Part shown: piece by piece, positions 22,325 to 49,500 of the stretch | How positions within the stretch are numbered: position 1 is the stretch's first letter | How the letters are laid out: each line of letters begins with the position of its first letter | NCBI GenBank assembly: GCA_963576565.1 | Contig: OY755047.1 | Coordinates: 34,625,851-34,689,850 of the forward strand | Direction of reading: 5' to 3' | Length of the DNA stretch: 64,000 bases | From: Aspidapion aeneum | Taxonomy: Eukaryota; Arthropoda; Insecta; Coleoptera; Brentidae | Position numbers and translations under genes: made by a program | Notes under the pieces: model-generated | What the model was told of the DNA's origin: nothing | What the model saw: only the letters and a program-made list of their open reading frames with translations | Database searches by the model: none

Positions 22325-24976
22325 ATATATACTACTACTACTATGTCGGTTTAGAACGTTTTTCTACGTTGTCCGAAGCCTATTCTCCACCTCCTTCGAT
22401 CTTGACAATCATCCTCTGTCAGATTTTTTTGACTCATTGATCTTTCGATTGACTGTTGCCATTCTAGTTTAGAACGCCCTCTTTTTCTGCGCCCTATTGG
22501 TTGCCATTCTAGGACCTACTTTGTTAATCTTTCGTCGTTCACCCGTTGTACATGGCCGTACCATATCAGTTGCCTTCTAGTGATGTCATCCATTATGCTT
22601 CCCTCGATTCCCATTCTTACTTTTATGATCTCATTTCTTATGTGATCTATTCTAGATATTCTCATTGATCTTCTTATTGCATCCATTTCATCACTTTCCA
22701 TTTTTGTTTTGTATTTTTCTGTTACGCGACAAGTCTCTATTCCATACAACAGCGTGCTTTTGACCATTGTTTCATATATGCTAAATTTTACATTCTTTTT
22801 TATCTCTCTGCTCCATAAAATACTGTTAAGACATCCAATAACTTTTTTTGCTTTTACTATTCTTTTTTCCAATTCTTTACAGTCTGTACCTGTCTTATCA
22901 AATGTGACACCCAAGTATACATACTCATTGCTTGGAGATATTGTTTGTCCATTTTCTAGTACTAACTCACTGGATTCGTTTCCAATACATAAGTACTGTG
23001 TCTTGTCCACGTTCACTGTTATCCCCACTTTTGGTATTCTTCTATTAACTTTCTCATCATATACTCCATGTCTTCTTTATCATTAGCCACAATTACTTGG
23101 TCGTCAGCAAACTGTAGTGTGTATATGGTAAATCTGTCGTTAAGTTGTATTCCCATGCCGTGGACTTTACGTTTCCAGTTTTTTAGAGCTACTGCGATAT
23201 ATATTTTAAAAAGAGTTGGAGAGATACAACATCCCTGTCTTAAGCCTTTTGTTACCAGGAATTCTTTTGAAAGTCGATTTCCAATTTTAATTTTAGATTT
23301 TGACCCTTTGTATAGTTCTTTTATCGCTTTTATGTATGTATGATTGATATTAGTTTGCTCTAACACTGTCCATAATTTTTCGCCTGGAACGATATCATAT
23401 GCTTTTTGTAGGTCCACAAACGTAACATGAGTCTCTATATTTCTGGCGCTCCTTTTCTCAATTACTTGTTTAAGACAAAAAACATTATCACTACAAGATC
23501 TGCCTGCGCGAAACCCACTTTGCCCTTCTTCTTCTTGTTCATGAAAATCATTCTCTATTAGATCTCTAAGAATCCTACCGTACAATCTGCTTAGTGTACT
23601 GGTTACTGAAATTCCAATGTAATTGTTGCAATCCAGCTTGTTTTCTTTTTTATGTATTGAGGATATGAATGCAATTTTCCAATCATTAGGTACTGGATGT
23701 ATGTTTATGCATTGGTTAATATATATTTGAGCATTTCAGCAAATATTCCCCCAGGTCCGCTAGCTTTTCCGGATTTAAGCTTTTTAATATTATTCTTTAT
23801 CATTTTTTTTTCGATGATTACTTCCTCTCCATGTACTTCTATGTCCGTTCTCGAAGAGGCTGCCAGATATTCGGGTCTCGTCTCCTGCAGCAGTCCCTTG
23901 TAGTGTTCTGTCCATTGTTCTGGTTTGATTATCTGGATGTTTACTTTGTCTTTTGTTCGGTTTTTTACTGTAGAAATGAATTTCCATACTTCAGAACTCT
24001 GCCTACCTCCTACGTGTGTATTTATGTCGTGGCACTTGCGCTCGAACATTTAATTTTTTTCTGTGCGTATCAAATTTTTAGCTGTCTTCTGGTTTCCCTG
24101 TAGATTTCTAGGTCTCTTTGCTCCTTAGTACTGAGCCATTTCAAGTATGTACGTTTTTTCTCTTTGACCATTTCCTGTATTTTGTCCGTCCATTTTGTCC
24201 TGTTATTTCTATTATCTTGGTACCCAACAGCTCCTTCAAGCTTTTTATTATGTTTGCATATATCTCTTCAAATGAGTGATTTGTGTTTATTAATTTTTCA
24301 TCTAATCGGTTCTGATACAATCTTTGAGTACTTTCGATTTCTAGACTTCTAAAGTTGTATTTTTGATTGTCTTCAATGCTTTCTAGGTTTTCATTTTCTC
24401 TAATACTTTCGTCCTTATTTGTTTTTCTTAAAGGGAATAATATTTTTGTTTTTACCAGATGGTGGTCAGATCCACAGGTAACACCACGAAGTGCTCGCAC
24501 ATCATACCACTTTAATTGCGAGTGTTGTCCACCTATAGCATAATCAATGATTGATTTAAGATTTCTTGTTGGCTGAATCCAGGTATATCGATAAATATCG
24601 TTATATTTAAAAAAACCATTATTTATTCTTAGGTTGTGGGTTTCACATAATTGCATCAGTCTTAAGCCATTATTATTTGTTTCTTCCTCTCCAAATGGTC
24701 CTATCACTTTGCTTTGGGTTTGCCTACCAGTTCGGCTATTAAAATCGCCAAGCATTATTATTTCTCTGGTATTACCGATTTTTGTGATAGTCTCATCGAG
24801 TTGATCAAAGAACATTTGTTTTGTGGCTACTCTTTCGTCATCTGATGGTGCGTAGTCTGCTATTATGCTTATATTATGTCCAAGCATCTTCATGTTCACT
24901 CGAAGTATGTTTTCACTAATGCAATCGTAGTCTGTAATTTTATTCTTTAGATTTTTCTTTATTAACAAGGATACCC

Positions 24977-25058
<82 letters not shown>
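22325..25058 (-). pseudogene. RTE-type LINE, 5'-truncated, frameshifted
   Basis: Non-LTR retrotransposon encoding one endonuclease-RT polyprotein on the - strand. Pieces in order: 24141-25079 endonuclease-like with MLGDFNSRTG, DYAIGG and CGSDHHLVKT (the first catalytic part is missing, so the 5' end is truncated in the TA repeat); 23705-24049 the linker; 23019-23585 RT palm with GFRAGRSCSDNVFCLKQVIE, TFVDLQKAYDIV, GLRQGCCISPTLF and the catalytic FADD box; 22516-23028 the thumb, ending WYGHVQRVNDERLTK. The usual C-terminal tail continues in other frames to about 22340. The 3' end is a short TAGTAG repeat next to (TA)n. The frames alternate, so the copy is dead. Confidence 0.85.

Positions 25059-25059
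<1 letters not shown>
24978..25059. repeat. (AT)n microsatellite
   Basis: About 80 bp of uninterrupted AT dinucleotides between the truncated LINE and the mariner-like element. Confidence 0.95.
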
Positions 25060-25062
<3 letters not shown>

Positions 25063-26841
25063 GCTGTCTTAATTGCCATGGGTCACTATTGCCATCTCGG
25101 TAACTATAAGAACTGCAAGATTGTTTAAATTAGATAAAATGAGCAGTTTTTGCGGGACATTAAAAATCTGGTTTCATATTTAAATATCAAAAAAAAATAT
25201 AGTTTTTACAAAAAAATCAAAAAGATTTTTTTTTTGCATTATTGACGTTCTTCAATATGGTATTTGTTAAGAAATTTTACCACGTCTAGTTTTCGAGATA
25301 TTACCATTAAGTTATTGTTTTTAGATACGGACCTATATTTTTTATTCCATTTTTTAAAAGAACTTTTTTTATGATTTTAAGGATGTATCACATCCCCATA
25401 TTTATTTGTATTTTAATGCTAAAAAAATGGCATTTAAGTTTTTTGGCACTTTTAGCGTTTTATCATTGGTCAGCAAAAAAACAATTGCTTAAAAAAACCT
25501 ATGATGCGTAATACATCTGTTAAATTTAGTTTGGTTACTAAGACGACGGAGGCGTGATATTGATATTTGCAAAAAAATATGGTCCGATGAAAGCCGTTTT
25601 TGCATTAATAGATGGTACAATAGGAACTTGCATTATCGGTGGATATAAGAAAATGAGCATTTTCAAAGAGAAACGGCATTTCAAAAAAGATTTGGGATAA
25701 ATGTTTTTTCTTCCAAAAAACTCTCACCGGATTAACCTATTACAATTTTCTGACAAATACATTACGAGATTTTTTGGATGATCTGCCTGTAGATGTTCGA
25801 GCGAATTTTGAGTAGTACTTGCACGATGGTGCACCCGGCCACAGAGATCGTCGTTGTACCAGGTTTTTGAATAATTTCAAACCAAATCAGTGGATCGGAA
25901 ATAACGGACCAATACGTTGGCCCCCAAGGTCACCGGACATTACTCCTCTGGATTTTTCCATATGGGGTCTTATCAAAGATAAGGTTTATAAAACTGGTCC
26001 TCGAGATTTGGATGACCTACTTCATAATAAATCAGGCAAGCCTGTAACCAAATGAACCCTAGGATTCTAAGCAAAATCCTAAATAAAATAACGAGAAGGG
26101 CCCACCTATGCTTGCAACAAAATGGTGGAAATTTTCAGCATTTAAGTAAATTTTGAATAAGTTTAATTTAATTAATCAGTTAAAAGTTTAAATATTTTAA
26201 AAGTTAGTAAACAGTTTTTTTTATTAAACGCATCAGTCTGTTTGTTTATAAATGGTCTTAAATCTAATGTTTCATTATTGAAATACGCTGCCATGTTGGT
26301 TTAAACTAAATTTATTCGATGTATTATGCATCATAGGTTTTTATAAGCAATTGTTTTTTTTTGCTGTCCAAGACACCTATGATAAAACGGTAAAAGTGCC
26401 AAAAAACTTAAATAACGTTTTTTTAGCATTAAAATACAAATGTGATACATCGTTAAAATCATAAAAAAAGTTCTTTTAAAAAATAGAATAAAAAATACAG
26501 GTCCGCATCTAAAAAAAGTAAGTTAATAGTAATATCTCGAAAACTAGTCGTAGTAATTTTTTTTAGAAAATACCAAATTAAAGAAAGTCAAAAATGCAAA
26601 ACAAAAATTTCTTGACGATTTTTTCGTAAAAACTATACTTTTTGAGATATTTAATAAAATAGATTTGAGCAATTTTTCAAAAAACCCCTCATAGCTCGTG
26701 AAATAATAGTTTTTTTTTTAAATATGAAACCAGATTTTTAATGTCTCTCAAAAACTGCTCATTTTATCTAATTTAAACAACGTTGTAGTTCTTATAGTTA
26801 CCGAGATAGCAATAGTGACCCATGGCAATTAAGACACCCTG
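25060..26841 (+). mobile_element. mariner-like transposon with about 0.5-kb terminal inverted repeats
   Basis: Ends CAGGCTGTCTTAATTGCCAT (left) and CAGGGTGTCTTAATTGCCAT (right, complemented), each flanked by TA. The inverted repeat is not limited to the tips. It extends with moderate divergence from 25060 to about 25546 on the left and from about 26297 to 26841 on the right, down to the shared CCTATGATGC phrase. The centre encodes a decayed transposase. The TA target and D-type third acidic residue place it in the Tc1/mariner (IS630) superfamily. Confidence 0.85.
25560..26055 (+). pseudogene. mariner-like transposase remnant
   Basis: A DDE transposase fragment. WSDESRF (first catalytic Asp) lies near 25580. 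The later frame 25819-26055 has HDGAPGH (second Asp), WIGNNGPIRWPPRSPDITPL and the following DFSIWG (third Asp). Between them are frameshifts and a stop at about 25813, and the N-terminal DNA-binding domain is missing. The enzyme would cut and rejoin the element ends at TA; this copy cannot. Confidence 0.8.
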
Positions 26842-26865
26842 TATATATATATATATATATATATA

Positions 26866-27035
26866 CAGTCGAACCTCTATAACTCGAACCCCTCTATAAC
26901 TCGAACCTTTTAAGCGGTCCCTGCAGTTTTTACATGTATTTTAACCTATGTAACTCGAGTTTCTATAACTCGAACTCTCCATAACTCGAACTGTTTTGGT
27001 TGTCCCTTCAGGTTCGAGTTATAGAGGTTCGACTG
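26866..27035. mobile_element. pogo-like MITE, copy 2
   Basis: 170 bp with CAGTCGAACCTCTATAACTC inverted ends inside a (TA)n tract. It is the reverse complement of the element at 22-206. Confidence 0.8.
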
Positions 27036-27744
27036 TATATATATATATGTATTTGTTAGTTTTTAAAATATCCAGCAAATTTCTTTACTATCTAAGCCGG
27101 TGTTCTATTGCAAAAAAAACGCTATAAAACAGATTTTTCTGTAAAACTCATTTATCAAATTTATTAGCCAAATTTTGTGAAAAGACATGAAACAAGCCGC
27201 TCTCTTGGATTTATGACTTCATTCAAATTGGATTTTTTGGGAATTTAAAATTGTGTGATCTATTACTAATCGATCTAGGGTAGTTTTAGAAAAAAATCCA
27301 CAACTATCCCACGGGACAGGAATTTTGACTATAACCCACTCTACATTAGTCTGCTGTGTGACTTTCTACAGATCAAAAAGACCGATCCAGATAGAAAAAT
27401 ATAACAATCTAATAGTTTTGACGTTTTTTTCGTAAGAACAGAAAATGGCGCTAAACTTTGAGTGCATTCTTAATATTTAATACAGAGATCATTTTGCTAA
27501 AAGATGATCATTGGCACTTTTCTAGCATAAATTGTTTTGCAGTACCTAGAAATTAGGATCAAGGAGTTACTGTTTTTTCTTGATGCTGGAAAATAAAGAC
27601 CTTTTTATTTATTTATTTGAGGGCAGTTAATAAAGAGCTGGATTTTAAACAAAAACTTTAATCTAACTAGTATTTAACATAAAGTTACCACCCAGTGAAT
27701 GCAATAAATAACAAGGTAGAGAAATATACTTTTTCCACTTTTAG
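27036..27744. other. MITE family B fragment and unassigned sequence upstream of the first protease exon
   Basis: About 27228-27330 matches the end of the MITE at 22012. The rest, up to the acceptor at 27741-27744, is AT-rich. The exon encoding the protease signal peptide was not found here. Confidence 0.5.
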
Positions 27745-43486
<15,742 letters not shown>

Positions 43487-45033
43487 CAAATAACCATGCC
43501 CATTTAAGGACTAAAAAATAGTGTAATATTTAGTTCAATAATGTTATAATGGTGCAAAGTAGGATTAACAAATTGAACAATTAAAACATATTTTTGAAAA
43601 TAGGCCAATTTGGTCAAAAAATTTAAATTTTAATCTTCAGGTTAACTTCGGACAATAAGTAAGAACAATATTTTTACTATGAAGTTATAAAGAAAATTAT
43701 TAACATATTACGTTTTTAAATAAGTATATTTTTGGGTATTTGCAAAATATAAGAAATTTTTTGACAAAATTATAGTTTGTACATGTTCATTTACTACAAT
43801 TCTCCTAACTATTCCATAGAAATTACAAGCTTCAAGAAAAATTTGATTTTTTTTTTATAGCTAAAAATAGGTATACCTTTATTCACAGTTATGGCTTAGA
43901 TAAGTGTCAGGTATTTTGAGATGGTGGTTATTACATTAAAAAGGTTGGGTGATATACTGGAAAATGTGAATTCATTATCTCCGTGTTCCAGTTTTTTTTC
44001 AAATAAAAGTGTGCATATTCTAAGCTTGACTTTGGTGGCGCAAAACGACGGATCACCTAGGTGATCCGTGGCAAAACTGACAAAAACTTTTCACACGATA
44101 AATATCCATAATATTGTCAAGATTTCTGCTCCGCTATTATTATTGTCAAAATATTATTGATAACGTGAGGGCTGCTTAAGCTCAACAAAGTTAAACTATT
44201 AAACCTTTCCGAATGGCTGCCGTACACTTAACGACAGTAAGGCAGACGGACGGCTGTCGCCTATTGACGACACCTGTTCATTTTATTTCTGGACGGCTGT
44301 CGTTGCCTTGGAAACATATATTTTTTTACATTGGCACATGGGCGGGTGTCGGAACGTTTACGACAGTGTTTGCTTATCAGACGGATGAGCGTTGTCTATT
44401 CACGGCAACGTGGCAAACTCGTGTAAAGTAATAACGGTCGCGCCTGGCTACCTGTGTATAGAATATTTTTTTATAAGTAGATTATAATAAGAATATGTAC
44501 CTATATTTTTTATGGTTTCTTAAGTTTACTTTATCTCTAATAAAGATACTTCTTTAATTAGTCCTTTCAATGATTTTTTGAGTTAACTTTTTCTCTAATC
44601 TCAATAAAAACTTCATTTAAATAAATGTCTTCAGTTTTTGTATTTTATAGATACTTTCTAATAGATAGTAATTTTTTTCTATAGTGTCGTCTATTTACGA
44701 CAAAAACCTGTCTGCTACTGCAAAAACTCCTGTCCGTGTGCCAAAAGGTTGAGAAGAAGCGCCGTACGGAAAGAGTAAAGAATCAATCGAAGCAAAGCTG
44801 ATTTTAACATGCTTCTTAAAAGTCAAACCGGATAACCTTTCTAAAAGCTTGTAAGTTTAAAAAATATTTATTAATATTAATAAAATAATTAATAAGTTTT
44901 CATAAGCTTTCTATACTAGCAACAAAAGTACCAAAAAAATAGAAAAATGTATATTCAATGTAATTCAATTTGTAATTAGTTTTAGGGCTTAATTTTTTAA
45001 ATATAAATCAATCAAAATTTCGATCTTGCATCA
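43487..45033. other. Region beyond the protease gene; possible TIR element at 44199-44790
   Basis: Contains a perfect 22-bp palindrome at 44048-44069 (ACGGATCACCTAGGTGATCC plus GT). A weakly supported element has ends ACCTTTCCGAATGGC and, complemented, ACTCTTTCCGTACGGC, with repeated GACGGCTGTCG words. The remainder is AT-rich. No gene seen. Confidence 0.4.
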
Positions 45034-45041
45034 CTCGAATT

Positions 45042-46319
45042 TAGGGTTGCCAACCGTACTATATTATATAGTACTGTACTATATTTCAGATCTGCATACT
45101 ATGTACTGTTGAAGAAATATATAATACACAAAAATACTATATTTTACTTGAATCTTGATTTGGTCAATTTGTTGCAAAACCGAGACTAAAAGACAAATCC
45201 CTTAATTTCTGAACGTACCACCGATATACCTATAACTAAACGCACCTTTTGACACAGAAAATCTCTTAGATGTGTATATTGTTATATCAACCTTAAAATC
45301 AGCGCTCCAGCAGCGCATAGACAGTGAAAAAATTAAAAATAATATTTTACTGTTCATTCAAAAATGTCAGGAATATCTTAATTAGTGGTTTAATTTTGAT
45401 AAAAGCAATTGGTTATTTAAAATACAAAAACTAAAGTTAAAACAAGAAGTTCCGTTTGATGAATGTAAGGCAATTATAGAAGTTCTAAATTTACGAGAAA
45501 GAATGAATATTAATATAAAGGAACTTTCCGCTGAAATAACAGTGCTAAACATAATCAATGCAAAAACGAAAGATTGCATTGAATTCACCAATAAAAATGC
45601 AGCTCAAAAATTGCAGAATATTTTTTAAATTATGAATTTGAAGTGGCGGGAGGAAAGTAATAGAGCAAGTCTTAATGATCTTTCAGGAGACTGATTTTAA
45701 ATATTTTGCTTTGTTTCATTTATTGATTATTTGAGGATACGATTATTAAAATTGATGAGGAATAGCCATAGTATAAAATATTGAGATACGCCCGTTCGTG
45801 AGATGAAAATATGAGGCTTAAGCTGTCTATTTCTTTTTCGTTTTTTTATGGAAACGTATAGCTCCAAGCGCGCTTGATTGAATGCAAAACTATTGGAAGT
45901 CTAAGTGATCACACGTCCCCACCATCCGCCCGACCAACTTAAGCGGTGATACCTCTACCCATGCTAAGTCAAACTTAAAAAATGCTCTCCTGTAAAAACT
46001 TAATTTTGTGACTTGTGACAATAGTTCTGTATTAAGGCGACGATTTGCGGTCTTAACTAATTTTTCAAATTTTATGAGATACGCCCATACGTAAGAAGAC
46101 CGACGATGTGATAAAGCATATGACAATTTTCTGTCAAACAAGTAATTGTTAAAAGATGGAAGAGGTATAAAAAAATATAGTTTTTGCAATAATAAATAAT
46201 TAGAATTTATGCTTTGCCTTTTTTCCCATAAAACACTATATATTTTTTAGGTGTACAATGTTTTTTTTGATTTATATTGAAAAATATTATATTTATCTTA
46301 AAAGAAGTTGGCAACCCTA
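45042..46319 (+). mobile_element. Decayed hAT transposon
   Basis: Ends TAGGGTTGCCAAC on both sides (complemented at the right). Flanking 8-mers CTCGAATT (45034-45041) and CTCGCATT (46320-46327) agree at seven positions. Around 45340-45627 the + strand encodes an interrupted peptide (FDKSNWLFKIQKLKLKQEVP) that looks like a degraded internal transposase piece; a stop follows at about 45625. It lies 37 bp beyond the stop codon of the glycosyltransferase gene. Confidence 0.75.
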
Positions 46320-46356
46320 CTCGCATTCTATATTTTGATGGACTAGAATAAACCAT

Positions 46357-46569
46357 TCAGGCAACTTTCTTGGGTGACATCATATTAAGTGGATCTTTAT
46401 TATATTTCGCGAAAATTTCTTTTTTGAATTTGTCGAATTGTTTTCGATTGACGCTGTTCTGGTGTTCTCTCCAAGGAGGACGTGTTCTTTTGACCTGTAG
46501 TCCCCAATGACACGTGAATATTGGAGAAAGTACAAAAAATTGGTACCCTGCAACAAACATTTCGTATAC
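46357..46569 (-). CDS. B4GAT1: B4GAT1-like terminal exon
   Basis: Acceptor TTTCATTTTAG. Begins VYEMFVAGYQFFVLSPIFTC, continuing YGYTRNTQ of the previous exon in frame. It ends NKDPLNMMSPKKVA and TGA at 46359-46357. No AATAAA lies in the 37 bp before the hAT element; one is present on this strand inside it near 45717. Confidence 0.88.
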   Translation of the reverse strand, partial: VYEMFVAGYQFFVLSPIFTCHWGLQVKRTRPPWREHQNSVNRKQFDKFKKEIFAKYNKDPLNMMSPKKVA

Positions 46570-49500
46570 CTAAAATGAAAATTTTATTTTACCTGAGAAT
46601 TTGGTAAATTTTAGTGCAGAGCAAGTGGTTGGGCCGAATTTCAAAAGTTATGGTGATTTTGATATAAATTGGAACGATTCATAAACTTATGAAGACATTT
46701 ACAAAAATTATATATTTTTTTGCAGCCAAGTAATATATGCTTCATTGCGACGCTTTAAAATGTGACATGACATTAACCCGGATTTTTTAAAACATATAAA
46801 TAACCACAATGGCTAGAACAGTTTTGTTTCCACTTTTGGGTAGATAAGGTTTCCCCTTCTAAAAAGGTATCAAACTTTAAAAGAGTGGTTAAGGTGTAAC
46901 CCTTAGGTATAAGGGATGACACTATTTACTAGTTTAGCTGTTCTGAACTAGGCCTGGTCGCTCATTATGCCGCAGAGCTGGCGTGAGTTCGTATTTATAA
47001 TAAGATGTTTAGTTCTCAAGATATAACAAAATATTCGCTTTGCACTTATTTTTATTTTTACCAAAGTTCAAGCTCTTTTTGGGCGCCAGCCAAAGCTTAC
47101 AGCTTTGACGAGAAGGGGAGTACAGACAAAAACAAAAGAGTTATTTTACTTAGACTTAACTTTAATAGAAAATAGAAAAATATCTAGTTAAATTACAAAT
47201 AGTCTGAGATTATATCACAGCAATTTATATCGTAAAAAAAAAACTAGATGTACTGTGTACATTGACAAATTTTAAAAGCTTTAAAACTTTTGCTGAAAAG
47301 CACAAAAAGTAATCACAAAAAGTTACAAATAAATTGAGGGGTTTACAAACAGGGTAGATCCGGATCACAGGGATATAAAAACTTAAAACTAACACACAGA
47401 AGGTAACTAATAATAGACAAATACTAGAAAACCTAGTTTCAAATGAATCGTAATTTTATGAGAAAAATCAATGTCCCTGACAATATTTTTTTTATAATCC
47501 AAAATTACCACTTATCCCGTTTTATGTATAGGGTGTTCTAATGACATTATAGCAAAAACCATAAGGGGTTTTGAATAACAAAAAAACTGGTTATTTTTCC
47601 TTCTGAATAACAATGTCTTAAATGCGGTACCAAAACATCTACAGGGGGTTTGTTTCAAAATTAGCCAGGTTCAATAAAAAGTTTAGATCCTACCTTAAGA
47701 TGGTGGTTGGTTGTCTTTAAGTGTCTTACGTCAGCAAGGGTTCAATGTTCTTATTTCAATAGTTGATAGTTGCTGGTAGCCAAATATGGCAGTAGCTAGC
47801 TGTTAAAAGGTTTCGCCGTTTTCCTTAGTAAGGCAATACCGAAATCGCCCATCTACTACAGGAAACTCAAAATTCCAAGTCGGCGTCTCCAACGAAAGAG
47901 GCCTAGAGGAGAGATAACCCCACATTAGTGATATCTCATAAACTATTTAAGAGGGGACAAAAATAACACTCCTAATTGTGTATAGACCTTCAAAGAGTAC
48001 TATTATGGATGAAAAACTCACCTAGATTTTATTGGGCCTCACTAAAATTCACTCAAAACCACAATTTATAACCAACTAACATGGCGTTTAACAGACACAA
48101 AGGATTCCTTTCTTGGTGGGAAAAATCCCCGTATCAACTCCAAGTTTTGCGTTTCTTCTCTGCGCATTCAGGTTGCCAAATTTACCTTTAAAATGGAAAT
48201 ACTCAAGATTTGGAAAGAAAACTCAATGACCAGAGAATACAAACTCACTCTGTTTTTGCCTACTTGTTCCAACAAAAATATATGAAACCTAAAAAAACTC
48301 ATTTTCTTTTGTTTGGACTCGATAAATAAAATCACTCACTTTATAGCCGATTCCATCCGGCAACATTGCACTCCAACGGAACAGTTAGACCATAGTCCGC
48401 GGTACCAAACCAAGGACCGGGGGCATTGGGGGGAAGCACGGGGAAGCCGAATATCGCCAGTTAGTCTGGGGAAAATCGAAATGACAGTTTAACGGTATGT
48501 AAACAAACTGAGAGTGTTTTGATTCAAATTCGGGAAAACCGGGATATCAATAACTAAATTTGCAAACCGTCAGTGCCAAAGTGAAATCATAACGCCTTGT
48601 GATATGATATATAGTTCCAACAAAGTGTACCAGTGCTTTATTTTAAATCAGCGGAAAAATAACCTAAGGATATTACACAGGCAAAAAGGTAATAACACAA
48701 AATATTTAGTTTTCTAAGGGTGGTTCTGAAAGTGGACCGTTACACACCCTCTCTCCCTGGGAAAAATATTTTACAAAGTAAAATATTTTTTTTTTTTTAC
48801 TAAAAATTCTTATCTTTAATACTCATTCCCTAACCCAAAATAAAATCCAAAACAACTGTATCGACGGACCGCTTTCTTATACGATTTTTACCAAAAGTAC
48901 AATACGTAAACAGTAAGTAGGCCTCCTTACTATCTACCGATTTTAAACCGTTACCAAAATAGATGGTATACTAAGCAAAATTTTTCCAGAAAGCACAATC
49001 AAAACTAATTCTCTCAAAACCACATTCACCAACTTGCGCTGCCACATCCACTCTCACATTCGCCACTTTCACAAACTTTCTTATTCTTGAAAGTCCTCCT
49101 GGTTACTTCCGGTATATGGCTTCAAATCTTTTACATGCCATTTTCCTATTATCTTCCCATTTTTTATATCCGCCAACTTATAAACCAATTTACCACAAAC
49201 TTCCTTCACCACACCAAGTGTATATCTAGGAGCTAATTTCGCCGAAAAATTGTTAGCCTTACTTGAAAGAACATAATTTCTTTTCCAGACTTTATCACCA
49301 ACGTGATAAAGATCCGCGGGCCTTTTTCTTAAATTATAATGCCTAGAATTCTTTAGATACGCGGCATTTAGATGTTTACGTACATTTTTATACATTTCTG
49401 GAACCTTATCCATTTCACTGCAATACTCTTCTTGTTTCAACTGCTCAGCCGTTGCATTTTGAGCATTAAAGTTGCCATAAAAAATACCGTTTGATGGGAC

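Noticed and set aside
22709..23086. 125-codon + strand frame over the RTE LINE
   Set aside because: Shadow of the reverse transcriptase on the - strand, which has real motifs.
44213..44431. 72-codon + strand frame
   Set aside because: Lies over GACGGCTGTCG repeats of a possible TIR element, with no recognisable domain.
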